Of a stretch of DNA of 64,000 nucleotides, positions 45,427 to 54,389 are shown piece by piece. How positions within the stretch are numbered: position 1 is the stretch's first letter; each line of letters begins with the position of its first letter. The notes beneath the pieces are model-generated. The model was not told the DNA's origin and made no database searches. It saw only the letters and a program-made list of their open reading frames with translations. The position numbers and the translations under genes were made by a program. Source of the DNA: Pseudomonas sp. ICMP22404 (GTDB lineage: Bacteria > Pseudomonadota > Gammaproteobacteria > Pseudomonadales > Pseudomonadaceae); the NCBI RefSeq assembly GCF_006227205.1, contig NZ_VCNG01000009.1, positions 186,001 through 250,000 on the forward strand, read 5' to 3'.

Positions 45427-47058
45427 GTGAGCGAACTCATTCGCGTACCTGACATCGGCAGCGGTGAAGGTGAAGTAATTGAATTGTTTGTGAAGGTCGG
45501 CGACCGTATCGAAGCTGACCAGAGCATCCTGACACTTGAATCGGACAAGGCCAGCATGGAAGTGCCTGCGCCAAAGGCCGGGGTCATCAAGAGCCTGAAA
45601 GTGAAGCTGGGCGATCGTCTGAAAGAAGGCGATGAACTGCTTGAGCTGGAAGTCGAAGGCGCCGCTGCGGCGCCCGAAGCAGCCGCGCCTGTGGCTGCCC
45701 CGGCGCCGGCTGAAAAGCCTGCCGCTGCCCCGGCTGCCGCTCCGGCTCCGGCTCCGGCCGCTGCGCCTGCCGCCGCCACTGTCCAGGACATCCATGTTCC
45801 GGACATCGGCTCGTCGGGCAAAGCCAAGATCATCGAAGTACTGGTCAAGGCCGGCGACACCGTCGAAGCCGACCAGTCGCTGATCACCCTGGAATCCGAC
45901 AAGGCCAGCATGGAAATCCCGTCGCCGGCCGCCGGTGTGGTGGAAAGCGTCGAGATCAAGCTGGAAGACGAAGTCGGCACCGGTGACCTGATCCTGAAGC
46001 TGAAAGTGGCTGGCGCCGCCGCGCCAGCACCTGCTGCCGCACCGGCCAAGGCTGAAGCCGCGCCGGCTCCGGCTCCGGCTGCCGCGCCTGCCGCCAAGGC
46101 CGAGGCCGCGCCAGCCCCTGCCGCAGCACCTGCACCAAGCGGTGCCAAGGTGCACGCCGGCCCTGCGGTACGTCAGCTGGCCCGCGAGTTCGGTGTCGAG
46201 CTGTCCGCCGTCGGCCCGAGCGGTCCACACGGTCGCGTGCTGAAGGAAGACGTGCAGGCCTACGTCAAGGCCATGATGCAGAAAGCCAAGAATGCTCCGG
46301 CCGAAGGCGCCACCGGTGGCGCGGGCATCCCGCCGATCCCGGCAGTGGACTTCAGCCGCTTCGGCGAAACCGAAGAAGTGGCAATGACCCGCCTGATGCA
46401 AATCGGCGCGTCGAGCCTGCACCGCAGCTGGCTGAACATCCCTCACGTGACGCAGTTCGACCAGGCCGACATCACCGAGCTGGAAGCCTTCCGTGTTGCG
46501 CAGAAAGCCGTGGCTGAAAAGGCCGGCGTGAAGCTGACCGTACTGCCATTGCTGCTCAAGGCCTGCGCGCACCTGCTCAAGGAACTGCCGGACTTCAACA
46601 GCTCCCTGGCGCCAAGCGGCAAGGCTGTGATCCGCAAGAAATACGTGCATATCGGCTTCGCCGTCGACACCCCGGAAGGCCTGCTGGTACCGGTCATCCG
46701 CAACGTCGATCAGAAGAGCCTGCTGCAACTGGCTGCCGAAGCGGCTGCCCTGGCCGAAAAGGCCCGGAGCAAGAAGCTCACCGCAGACGACATGCAGGGC
46801 GCCTGCTTCACGATCTCCAGTCTCGGCCACATTGGCGGCACCGGCTTCACGCCGATCGTCAACGCGCCGGAAGTGGCGATCCTGGGTGTGTCCAAGGCCA
46901 CCATCCAGCCTGTCTGGGACGGTAAAGCCTTCCAGCCTAAGCTGATGCTGCCGCTGTCGCTGTCCTACGATCACCGCGTGATCAACGGTGCCGCTGCTGC
47001 ACGCTTCACCAAGCGTCTGAGCGACCTGCTGGGCGATATCCGCACCATCCTGCTGTAA
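45427..47058 (+). CDS. aceF: Pyruvate dehydrogenase E2 component AceF
   Basis: The 543-residue dihydrolipoamide acetyltransferase core of the complex. Two lipoyl domains each carry a target lysine in E-S-D-K-A-S-M-E (near residues 40 and 158), joined by long Ala-Pro-rich linkers (about 80-118 and 200-238). The peripheral-subunit-binding domain begins at A-G-P-A-V-R-Q-L-A-R-E-F, and the catalytic domain ends with Y-D-H-R-V-I-N-G, including the active-site histidine. GAGGAGA provides the ribosome binding site. Confidence 0.97.
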   Translation: MSELIRVPDIGSGEGEVIELFVKVGDRIEADQSILTLESDKASMEVPAPKAGVIKSLKVKLGDRLKEGDELLELEVEGAAAAPEAAAPVAAPAPAEKPAAAPAAAPAPAPAAAPAAATVQDIHVPDIGSSGKAKIIEVLVKAGDTVEADQSLITLESDKASMEIPSPAAGVVESVEIKLEDEVGTGDLILKLKVAGAAAPAPAAAPAKAEAAPAPAPAAAPAAKAEAAPAPAAAPAPSGAKVHAGPAVRQLAREFGVELSAVGPSGPHGRVLKEDVQAYVKAMMQKAKNAPAEGATGGAGIPPIPAVDFSRFGETEEVAMTRLMQIGASSLHRSWLNIPHVTQFDQADITELEAFRVAQKAVAEKAGVKLTVLPLLLKACAHLLKELPDFNSSLAPSGKAVIRKKYVHIGFAVDTPEGLLVPVIRNVDQKSLLQLAAEAAALAEKARSKKLTADDMQGACFTISSLGHIGGTGFTPIVNAPEVAILGVSKATIQPVWDGKAFQPKLMLPLSLSYDHRVINGAAAARFTKRLSDLLGDIRTILL

Positions 47059-47065
47059 ACCGGAC

Positions 47066-47085
47066 GGCCCTCCTCATGGAGGGCC
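47066..47085 (+). terminator. Hairpin just after aceF
   Basis: GGCCCTCC-TCAT-GGAGGGCC, a perfect 8-bp stem 8 bp after the aceF stop. No T-run follows, so it probably protects the mRNA 3' end rather than terminating by itself. Confidence 0.5.
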
Positions 47086-47124
47086 ATTCGAACCGCTGTT
47101 TTCCGAGCCACGCTCGTACCTCAA

Positions 47125-47149
47125 CCCCGCCGATGGCGGGGCTTTTTTT
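47125..47149 (+). terminator. Rho-independent terminator of aceEF
   Basis: CCCCGCC-GAT-GGCGGGG followed by CTTTTTTT: a 7-bp GC stem and a seven-base T-run, 67 bp after the aceF stop. Confidence 0.88.
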
Positions 47150-47173
47150 GCCTGCTATAAACGCACCAGAACC

Positions 47174-47266
47174 TGAGGGAGCAAAGCTTGCTCGCGATAT
47201 CGGTGGATCAGCCAATATCGTTATCGACTGAGCTCGCCCTGATCGCGAGCAAGCTTTGCTCCCACA
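47174..47266. repeat. REPIN, diverged AAGCTTGCTCGCGAT type
   Basis: GGGAGCAAAGCTTGCTCGCG at 47177 and its reverse complement ending at 47266 flank a TATCGG/CCAATATCG-containing spacer. This is a base-changed relative of the main REP family (CAAAGC replaces CGAGCC). The remaining gap to 47453 holds no gene. Confidence 0.85.
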
Positions 47267-47453
47267 GGGTTATCTGCCTTGACTGACAAGCATCAAGCCG
47301 TTTGCCGGCGGCCTTTCCTACGTCATCTATCAGTCATTACCCACAACTTGCGTCCCCTTCCCTATCAGCATTTATTCAGCGTCGAGCTTTAGCATCGGCA
47401 CGCAGCGACAACTTTTTGCTCGCACAAGTACTTTTAAAAATGCTGCATTTCGA

Positions 47454-48845
47454 ATGGACTCGAACATGTTCAAACCTACCGTCGGCCCGATTGTCGGCCA
47501 CACCACGACCGGCCATGCACGAATATTCCTGCGCGGCGACAAAGACCCCAAGCTTCCGGTATTCGCAGGACTTCGTTACAGACGCCAGGGCGATACGAAA
47601 TGGACGAATGAGCACTTCATCCAGTTGCATGCCCATCGCGACATGAGCGATGTGGTCATTTTGAGAAACCTGCAAGCCGGCACCATCTATGAATACCAGG
47701 CCGGCTGGTTCACCGCGTCTCACACCGCCACCCCGGAGCCGTTGCAGCAATGGCCCGTGGACATCCATCGGCTGCGCACGCCCCATGCGGAAGCTGGCAC
47801 TCCACACGCTTATATCGTGGGTTCTTGCCGTTATCTGCGCATCACCGCCGGCGCTCCCTCAACTCCCGAACTCGGGGACCGCACGTTCGCAGGCATCCAG
47901 CGCATCGTGGACCAGGCCAATCCACCGATCAGCGGCGTATTGATGGCGGGGGACCAGGTTTATCTCGACGATTTGAACATTGTGGCCCCGGACCGGACCT
48001 ACAAAGACATCCTGTTCAAATACCGCACTGTCTTTTCCCAGCCCCACATCAGCAAATTGATGTCCACCGTACCGACCTACATGATCCTCGACGACCATGA
48101 AATCGAAGACAACTGGCCCGCCAACAGACAAGTCAACGACGACATTCTCTACGCCAACGCCATGAGCGCTTACGACCTCTATCAAGCCAGCCATAGCCCG
48201 GCCCACGCACTAACAAGCGACGGCATATTGAGCGGGTCATTGCCGCACTACTGGTATCAGTTCGCTCACGGCGATATCGAGTGGTTCGTCACCGACAGCC
48301 GGACACGACGCAACTTGTCGAGGGCCGACCGGCGCATCCTGGATATCGAGCAGGAGCGGTCGTTGCTCGAATGGCTGGTGAACAGCACCGCCCGGGTCAA
48401 ATTCATCGTCACCAGCGTCATGTTCTACCCCGACCGCACACTCGATGATGGCGACGCCTGGCAGGCCTTCCCGCAACAGCGCCTGCGACTGCTGGAATGC
48501 ATTCGTCGCCATGGGATAAAAAACGTGATCTTCGTGTCCGGTGATGTCCATGGTTCCATGACCAGCCGACTGTGTCACAGCCAGGATCCTGACTTCGAGG
48601 TCCATGCCATCGTCGCCTCGCCGTTTTGCAACAGCGAACTGCTGCCTTACGCCGCCGCCTCGAATTTTATTTTCAAGGCCCCCATGGCCCGGACCGAAAA
48701 CGGTGACTACCACTATGAGCTGACCGGCACAGTGGTCAGCCAGGACAACTTCGCACATCTGCATGTCGCGGCCCAGAGCATTCACGTGACCTTTCACGAC
48801 CGTGACGGTTACCCTTTGCAGAAGGTCCATATCCCGTTGCGCTGA
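47454..48845 (+). CDS. PhoD-like metallophosphatase without signal peptide
   Basis: A 463-residue protein of the PhoD/alkaline phosphatase D-like group. It has a fibronectin-like N-terminal part (G-P-I-V-G-H-T-T-T-G-H-A-R-I) and the metallophosphatase motifs G-S-C-R-Y, M-A-G-D-Q-V-Y-L-D-D, L-D-D-H-E-I-E-D-N-W and S-G-D-V-H-G-S. Classical PhoD is exported by Tat, but this one begins M-F-K-P-T-V (ATG 47466) or M-D-S-N-M-F (ATG 47454) and shows no signal peptide. It separates aceF from dipA, which are neighbours in P. aeruginosa. GC and codon use are similar to nearby genes. Substrate unknown. Confidence 0.85.
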   Translation: MDSNMFKPTVGPIVGHTTTGHARIFLRGDKDPKLPVFAGLRYRRQGDTKWTNEHFIQLHAHRDMSDVVILRNLQAGTIYEYQAGWFTASHTATPEPLQQWPVDIHRLRTPHAEAGTPHAYIVGSCRYLRITAGAPSTPELGDRTFAGIQRIVDQANPPISGVLMAGDQVYLDDLNIVAPDRTYKDILFKYRTVFSQPHISKLMSTVPTYMILDDHEIEDNWPANRQVNDDILYANAMSAYDLYQASHSPAHALTSDGILSGSLPHYWYQFAHGDIEWFVTDSRTRRNLSRADRRILDIEQERSLLEWLVNSTARVKFIVTSVMFYPDRTLDDGDAWQAFPQQRLRLLECIRRHGIKNVIFVSGDVHGSMTSRLCHSQDPDFEVHAIVASPFCNSELLPYAAASNFIFKAPMARTENGDYHYELTGTVVSQDNFAHLHVAAQSIHVTFHDRDGYPLQKVHIPLR

Positions 48846-49038
48846 CGAACGGTAGCCCCCGCCAGGCCCTCTGATCGGCTGGCGACTGGAGAAATCCGCT
48901 TGTCGGCCGATAAGGTTTATAGCACTTAGCCTTCATCTCTCTTGTCAGCCAGTGTCGCAATGATGCAACCTTGCGGCAATCCTTGATAACGAGGGGCGTC
49001 AGCCCGGCGCGATCAGCATTCTCGAAGCGAGTTTCCCC

Positions 49039-51732
49039 ATGAAAAGCCAACCCGATGCCGCCAGCCGTATGGCGGCCGAGGTAGTGACGCAGTTACCGGT
49101 GCCCTCGCGGCTCGGTATGCTGCGTTTCGAGCGGCTGAATGAAGCGAGCTGGGCACTGCTGTTCCTCGATCCCAATTGCGAACGTTACTTTGGCCTGCCG
49201 GCGGTTGAGCTTTGCTCGTTGGTCAGCTCGCCCTATGCCAGCCTGATGGAGCCTGAAGCGCGCTATCAACTGCATGATGCCATTCAAGAACAGCTGGCCC
49301 AGGCCTCGCATTACCTGATCCGCTATACGCTTCACACCGCCAAGGGCCCCATGAACCTGCTGGAAATGGGTGAAGCGTACAAACAGCACAATCGCCACCT
49401 GCTGCGCGGCTATCTGCTGACGGTGGACAGCCTGCTGCAAAACGAGCCATCGATGCCGGCCCTCGATCTGGAGACCCAGAACTCGCGCCTGCAGATAGCC
49501 TTGGAGCTGAACCAGCGCGCCCAACAGGAACAGCTTCAGCATCTGGACCGCGTCCGTGCCCAACAGGACCTCATCCTGCTGCTGACTCGCCAGCGCTACA
49601 GCGCCAATAATTCCTTGCTGGAAGCCGCCGAACTCATCACCCGCAGCGCCTGCGACATCTACCAGATCGATTGCGCCAGCATCTGGAACCTGGAGGACAA
49701 CAAGCTGGTGCCGATCTCCGCCTATAACCGCGCTTCCCAGGAGTACTTTCGGCCAGACGCGATCGATGCCAATGAGTATCCCGACTACATGGAAGCGCTG
49801 CAGACCTGCCGCGCCATCGATGCCCACAACGCGACACGCGATCCACGCACCCGGGAAATGGCTGAAAGCCTGCGCGCCCGCAACGTCAACGCCATGCTTG
49901 ATGCCAGCGTGCGAATCGACGGTCAGGTGGTGGGCGTGCTGTGCCTGGAGCAGGTAGGCGCCACCCGTGCCTGGCAGTCGGACGAGATCGCCTTTGCCGG
50001 TGAACTGGCGGACCAGTTCGCCCAGGTCATCAACAACCACAACCGACGCATCGCCACCAGCGCCCTGCACTTGTTCCAACGTGCCGTGGAGCAAAGCGCC
50101 AACGCCTTCCTGCTGGTCAACTGCGACGGCGTGGTGGAGTACGTCAACCCGAGCTTCACCGCCATCACCCAATACACCACCGAGGAAGTCCACGGCCAAC
50201 GCCTGTCCGAACTGCCGGCCCTGGAAAACCTCAGCGAGCTGCTGTTCGACGCGCCCTCGGCCCTGGCCCAGAGCAATAGCTGGCAAGGCGAGTTCAAAAG
50301 CCGACGCAAGAACCTGGAACCCTACTGGGGCCAACTGTCGATTTCCAAGGTCTACGGCGACAACCGCGAGCTGACCCACTACATCGGCATCTACGAAGAC
50401 GTTACCCAGACCAAACTGGCCCAGCAGCGTATCGAACGCCTGGCCTACACCGACAACCTGACCAACCTGGGCAACCGCCCGGCGTTCATTCGCAACCTCG
50501 ATGAACGCTTCGCCCGGGACAGCGACTCGCCCATCAGCCTGCTGCTGGTGGACATTGACAACTTCAAGCGCATCAATGACAGCCTCGGCCACCAGACCGG
50601 TGACAAACTGCTGATCAGCCTGGCCCGACGCTTGCGCAACAGCCTGAGCCCCAGCGGCAGTCTGGCACGCTTCGCCAGTAATGAATTCGCCGTGCTGCTG
50701 GACGACACCGACCTGGAGGCCGGGCAGCAGGTCGCCAGCCAGTTGTTGATGACGCTCGACAAGCCGATGTTCGTCGATAACCAATTGATCAGCGTGACCG
50801 GCTCCGTGGGCCTGGCCTGTGCCCCGCTGCACGGCCGCGATCCCCAGACCCTGATGCGCAACGCCGGACTCGCCCTGCACAAGGCCAAGGCCAACGGCAA
50901 GCATCAGGTCCAGGTCTTCACCGAAGCACTGAACGCCGAGGCCAGCTACAAGCTGTTCGTGGAAAACAACCTGCGCCGCGCCCTGACCCAGAACGAGCTT
51001 GACGTGTTCTACCAGCCCAAGCTGTGCCTGCGCAGCGGCCGCCTGCTGGGCATGGAAGCGCTGCTGCGCTGGAACCATCCGGAAAAGGGCATGATCCGAC
51101 CGGACCAGTTCATCAGCGTGGCCGAAGAAACCGGCCTGATCATCCCCATCGGCAAATGGATCGCCCGCCAGGCCTGCCGCATGAGCAAGCAATTGACCGC
51201 CGCTGGCCTGGGCAACCTGCAGGTGGCGATCAACCTCTCACCTAAACAGTTCTCCGACCCGGACCTGGTTGCCTCGATTGCCAGCATCCTCAAGGAAGAA
51301 CAACTGCCCGCACGGCTGCTGGAGCTGGAGCTGACCGAAGGCCTGCTGCTGGAAGCCACTGAAGACACCCACTTGCAACTCGACCAGCTCAAGCGCCTGG
51401 GCCTGACCCTGGCCATGGACGACTTCGGTACCGGCTACTCGTCCCTGAGCTACCTGAAGAAATTCCCGATCGACATCATCAAGATCGATCGCAGCTTCAT
51501 CCATGAGATCCCGGACAACCAGGACGACATGGAAATCACCTCCGCGGTGATCGCCATGGCCCACAACCTGAAGCTCAAGGTCGTGGCCGAAGGGGTCGAA
51601 ACCGCCCAGCAACTGACCTTCCTGCGTCGCCATCGCTGCGATGTCGGCCAGGGCTACCTGTTCGACCGGCCAATCCCCGGCGCGGAGCTGATCGAGAAGC
51701 TCAAGCGCTACCCGCGCGGCCCAATTGACTGA
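49039..51732 (+). CDS. dipA: Cyclic-di-GMP phosphodiesterase DipA
   Basis: An 897-residue sensor enzyme: N-terminal PAS-like part, GAF domain (about 180-345), PAS domain (about 345-460), GGDEF domain (about 470-635) and EAL domain (about 645-890). The GGDEF signature is degenerate, A-S-N-E-F at residues 546-550, so cyclase activity is unlikely. The EAL domain is intact (E-A-L at 673-675, D-D-F-G-T-G-Y-S-S, K-I-D-R-S-F), predicting c-di-GMP hydrolysis. No membrane segments. It matches P. aeruginosa DipA (PA5017), which promotes biofilm dispersal. Lies before msrA. Confidence 0.93.
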   Translation: MKSQPDAASRMAAEVVTQLPVPSRLGMLRFERLNEASWALLFLDPNCERYFGLPAVELCSLVSSPYASLMEPEARYQLHDAIQEQLAQASHYLIRYTLHTAKGPMNLLEMGEAYKQHNRHLLRGYLLTVDSLLQNEPSMPALDLETQNSRLQIALELNQRAQQEQLQHLDRVRAQQDLILLLTRQRYSANNSLLEAAELITRSACDIYQIDCASIWNLEDNKLVPISAYNRASQEYFRPDAIDANEYPDYMEALQTCRAIDAHNATRDPRTREMAESLRARNVNAMLDASVRIDGQVVGVLCLEQVGATRAWQSDEIAFAGELADQFAQVINNHNRRIATSALHLFQRAVEQSANAFLLVNCDGVVEYVNPSFTAITQYTTEEVHGQRLSELPALENLSELLFDAPSALAQSNSWQGEFKSRRKNLEPYWGQLSISKVYGDNRELTHYIGIYEDVTQTKLAQQRIERLAYTDNLTNLGNRPAFIRNLDERFARDSDSPISLLLVDIDNFKRINDSLGHQTGDKLLISLARRLRNSLSPSGSLARFASNEFAVLLDDTDLEAGQQVASQLLMTLDKPMFVDNQLISVTGSVGLACAPLHGRDPQTLMRNAGLALHKAKANGKHQVQVFTEALNAEASYKLFVENNLRRALTQNELDVFYQPKLCLRSGRLLGMEALLRWNHPEKGMIRPDQFISVAEETGLIIPIGKWIARQACRMSKQLTAAGLGNLQVAINLSPKQFSDPDLVASIASILKEEQLPARLLELELTEGLLLEATEDTHLQLDQLKRLGLTLAMDDFGTGYSSLSYLKKFPIDIIKIDRSFIHEIPDNQDDMEITSAVIAMAHNLKLKVVAEGVETAQQLTFLRRHRCDVGQGYLFDRPIPGAELIEKLKRYPRGPID

Positions 51733-51807
51733 CAGCGCTGTAACACTCGGGCACACTGACAGTCTTATTGCTTGAACTCGCTCAACTCAATCTGACTGAG
51801 AGGACTG

Positions 51808-52458
51808 ATGATGGCCCTGCGCTCGGAAATTCTGGTGAACAAAAACGTGCTCCCTACTCAAGAACAAGCTCTGCCTGGCCGTGAAACCCCGATCAAGGTT
51901 CCGGATCAGCATTTCGTCAACGGCAACCCGCTGCTCGGCCCGTTTCCGGGCAACGTAGAATTCGCGATTTTCGGCCTGGGCTGCTTCTGGGGCGCGGAAC
52001 GTCGCTTCTGGCAACGTGATGGGGTGTACAGCACCTCAGTGGGCTACGCCGGCGGCTTCACCCCCAACCCGACCTACGAAGAGGTCTGCTCGGGCCTGAC
52101 CGGCCACAGCGAAGTGGTATTGGTGGTCTACGAACCGGAAAAGGTCAGCTACGAAGAACTGCTGGCAATGTTCTGGGAACTGCATAACCCAACCCAGGGC
52201 ATGCGCCAGGGCAACGACATTGGCACCCAATATCGCTCGGTAATCTATTGCACCAAGCCCGAGCAACTGGAAGCGGCGAAGAAGAGCAAGGCGGTGTTCC
52301 AGGCTGAACTGACCAAGGCCGGCCTCGGTGAAATCACCACCGAAATCGATGAAGCGCCGACGTTCTACTACGCTGAGGCTTACCACCAACAGTACCTGGC
52401 GAAGAACCCCGAGGGCTATTGCGGGATTGGCGGGACGGGCGTGACCTGCCCGATCTGA
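51808..52458 (+). CDS. msrA: Peptide-methionine (S)-S-oxide reductase MsrA
   Basis: A 216-residue repair enzyme that reduces the S form of methionine sulfoxide in proteins. The catalytic cysteine is Cys59 in G-L-G-C-F-W-G-A-E-R-R-F-W, and later G-Y-A-G-G, G-H-S-E-V-V and the C-terminal recycling cysteines (G-Y-C-G and V-T-C-P-I) are present. Two start codons in tandem (ATGATG) follow GAGAGG; the first is used. Position matches P. aeruginosa PA5018. Confidence 0.95.
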   Translation: MMALRSEILVNKNVLPTQEQALPGRETPIKVPDQHFVNGNPLLGPFPGNVEFAIFGLGCFWGAERRFWQRDGVYSTSVGYAGGFTPNPTYEEVCSGLTGHSEVVLVVYEPEKVSYEELLAMFWELHNPTQGMRQGNDIGTQYRSVIYCTKPEQLEAAKKSKAVFQAELTKAGLGEITTEIDEAPTFYYAEAYHQQYLAKNPEGYCGIGGTGVTCPI

Positions 52459-52477
52459 CTTTCGAGCCTCGAAAAGC

Positions 52478-52706
52478 TTCGCGAGCAAGCCCGCTCCCAC
52501 AAGTGATTTGTGTTCAGACGCCGATACCCGAATCACCCGGATCAATGTGGGAGCGAGCCTGCTCGCGATGGCGGCGGCATGGTCAACACCAATGCAAGCT
52601 GACCCACCGCTATCGCGAGCAGGCTCGCTCCCACAGGGGATTTGTGTTCAGGCGCATACCGGATTCTTCCGAATCAGTGTGGGAGCGAGCCTGCTCGCGA
52701 TGGCGC
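52478..52706. repeat. REP cluster: one single REP, one REPIN, one single REP
   Basis: A diverged REP arm at 52478-52501, a full REPIN at 52546-52634 and a further REP arm at 52678-52706, all of the CGAGCAGGCTCGCTCCCACA family, lie between msrA and rlmJ. The gap of 275 bp holds no gene. Confidence 0.9.
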
Positions 52707-52733
52707 CCTGCCAGACAGCATCAAACTCGCGGA

Positions 52734-53573
52734 TCAGCGCTCGGCAATCAACCAATCCATCTGCCAGCCACCTTGGGTCTGGCCAAGCTTTTTCGACAGC
52801 CACGGCAGCAACTCACGCAATTCCTCCTCCAACCCCCATGGCGGGTTGGCAATCGCCAGGCCGGAGCCGTTCAGGCTGTCGGGCGTGGCGAGTGGATGTA
52901 CCAGCAATTCCACTCGCAACAGCTTTGGCGCGCCCGTGCCGGCCAGGTCCTGGTAGAAGCGACGCAACATCCGCTGATCCTTCACCGGGTACCAGATCGC
53001 TGCCACCGTCTGACGCATCCGGCCAATGGCCTCCTTGAGGGAGGTGGCGCAGCGTTGCATTTCGTCGAGCTTCTCGAAGGGCGGATCGATCAGCATCAAG
53101 CCGCGCTTTTCCGCCACCGGCAGCAAGGCGCGAGGCACGTGCCAACCTTCACCCAGATGCACCGCCACACGGCGGTCGCCCTTCATGTTGTCCTTGAGCA
53201 GCACACCGTCTTCAGGGTGTTTTTCATTGAGCAAGACCCGATCCTGCGGGCGCGTCAGACGCCGCGCCAACTCCGGCGAGCCCGGGTAATAGCGCAACTG
53301 TCCGTCTGGGTTCATCTCGCGCAGCACATTCATGTAGTCGGCGGTCAGCGGCGGTAGATCGTCCTGCCCCCACAAGCGCGCGATGCCTTCCAGGTATTCA
53401 CCGGTACGATTGGCCTGGTCGCCCTGCAAGTCATATAACCCGATGCCCGCATGGGTATCGAGGTAGGCGAACGGCTGCTCCTTGCGAGCCATCAGCGCGA
53501 TCAGGCGGGTCAAGGTCAGGTGTTTGAACACATCGGCGTGATTACCGGCGTGGAAGGCGTGGCGATAGTTCAT
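52734..53573 (-). CDS. rlmJ: 23S rRNA (adenine-2030-N6)-methyltransferase RlmJ
   Basis: A 279-residue methyltransferase that modifies adenine 2030 of 23S rRNA using S-adenosylmethionine. Opening M-N-Y-R-H-A-F-H-A-G-N-H-A-D-V-F-K-H, then Y-L-D-T-H-A-G-I-G-L-Y-D-L, and the catalytic motif I-D-P-P-F-E (N/D-P-P-F class) are present. Length and motif order are typical. Converges on the REP cluster after msrA. Confidence 0.93.
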   Translation of the reverse strand: MNYRHAFHAGNHADVFKHLTLTRLIALMARKEQPFAYLDTHAGIGLYDLQGDQANRTGEYLEGIARLWGQDDLPPLTADYMNVLREMNPDGQLRYYPGSPELARRLTRPQDRVLLNEKHPEDGVLLKDNMKGDRRVAVHLGEGWHVPRALLPVAEKRGLMLIDPPFEKLDEMQRCATSLKEAIGRMRQTVAAIWYPVKDQRMLRRFYQDLAGTGAPKLLRVELLVHPLATPDSLNGSGLAIANPPWGLEEELRELLPWLSKKLGQTQGGWQMDWLIAER

Positions 53574-53657
53574 GGCGGCTCCTGCGAAGGGCGACGAGTT
53601 TACCGCGAAGCGCGTCGAACGTCAGGGTTTCGCAGCCGAGCGGGCACAGGCATCTAC

Positions 53658-54389
53658 TCAGCCGAACTCTTGCATCAGGTACCCAGGCAGTTGCGCCTTT
53701 ACCCCATGAACCGCCCCATGCACCTCAAGAAAATGTGCAATCTTGCGCCGCAGGATGCGCTCGTCGACCCGCTCGGACAGGTACGGATGCTCCTCGCCCA
53801 ACCACCTGAGCAGGTTATCCAGCAGGCAGTCCGTCGTGCCACCCGTCAATGTTTTCAACAGCAAGGCTGGCACCTCCCACCAGGGGAACGCTCGTGGCGG
53901 CCGTTGAACATTTCCCATGATCTCCAAGGGCCGACCGTTGATCAGGCAACGACTGATGACCGGCAGCAACTGTCCGGCATCGACTTCGTCGGATTGCAGG
54001 AGAGGCAGCACATAACGTCCATCCCAAAAGCGAAAAAAGGCCGATCGGCCGCCAGGCAACAGCACCTGGGTGAGCCCACGCAAATGTTCGACAAGGACTT
54101 CCTGCCCCACCGAGGACACCGCCAACCACCCCCAATCGAGCGAGTCGGTCGTCGCAACCCAATGAAGAAAATCACTGTCCGCAGCGACCACGCCGACATA
54201 AGGCATGACAGGTTCCCAGTCGGCATAAGGCGTCTCGGCCCAGATCGGACTGGGGCCAAGCGCCATCGAACGCCTCCAGGTCGCCAACGGCATGGCGTCG
54301 CTGGCATTGCTGAAGATGGCGAACAGCTGCTCGGACGCTTGCAACGGGCGCTGTCGAAGCCAAGCGTGGGGCGACTGACCCGTACTCAT
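53658..54389 (-). CDS. DUF4123 T6SS adaptor (Tap/Tec-like)
   Basis: A 243-residue DUF4123 protein. Such adaptors load effectors onto the VgrG spike of type VI secretion systems. Seen: F-A-I-F-S-N-A-S, P-Y-V-G-V-V near residue 64, and G-W-L-A-V-S-S then R-F-W-D-G-R-Y near residue 120, the recurrent DUF4123 R-F-x-D pattern. ATG at 54389 overlaps the vgrG stop (ATGA), so vgrG and this gene are coupled. No effector gene follows; rlmJ starts 84 bp on. Confidence 0.88.
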   Translation of the reverse strand: MSTGQSPHAWLRQRPLQASEQLFAIFSNASDAMPLATWRRSMALGPSPIWAETPYADWEPVMPYVGVVAADSDFLHWVATTDSLDWGWLAVSSVGQEVLVEHLRGLTQVLLPGGRSAFFRFWDGRYVLPLLQSDEVDAGQLLPVISRCLINGRPLEIMGNVQRPPRAFPWWEVPALLLKTLTGGTTDCLLDNLLRWLGEEHPYLSERVDERILRRKIAHFLEVHGAVHGVKAQLPGYLMQEFG

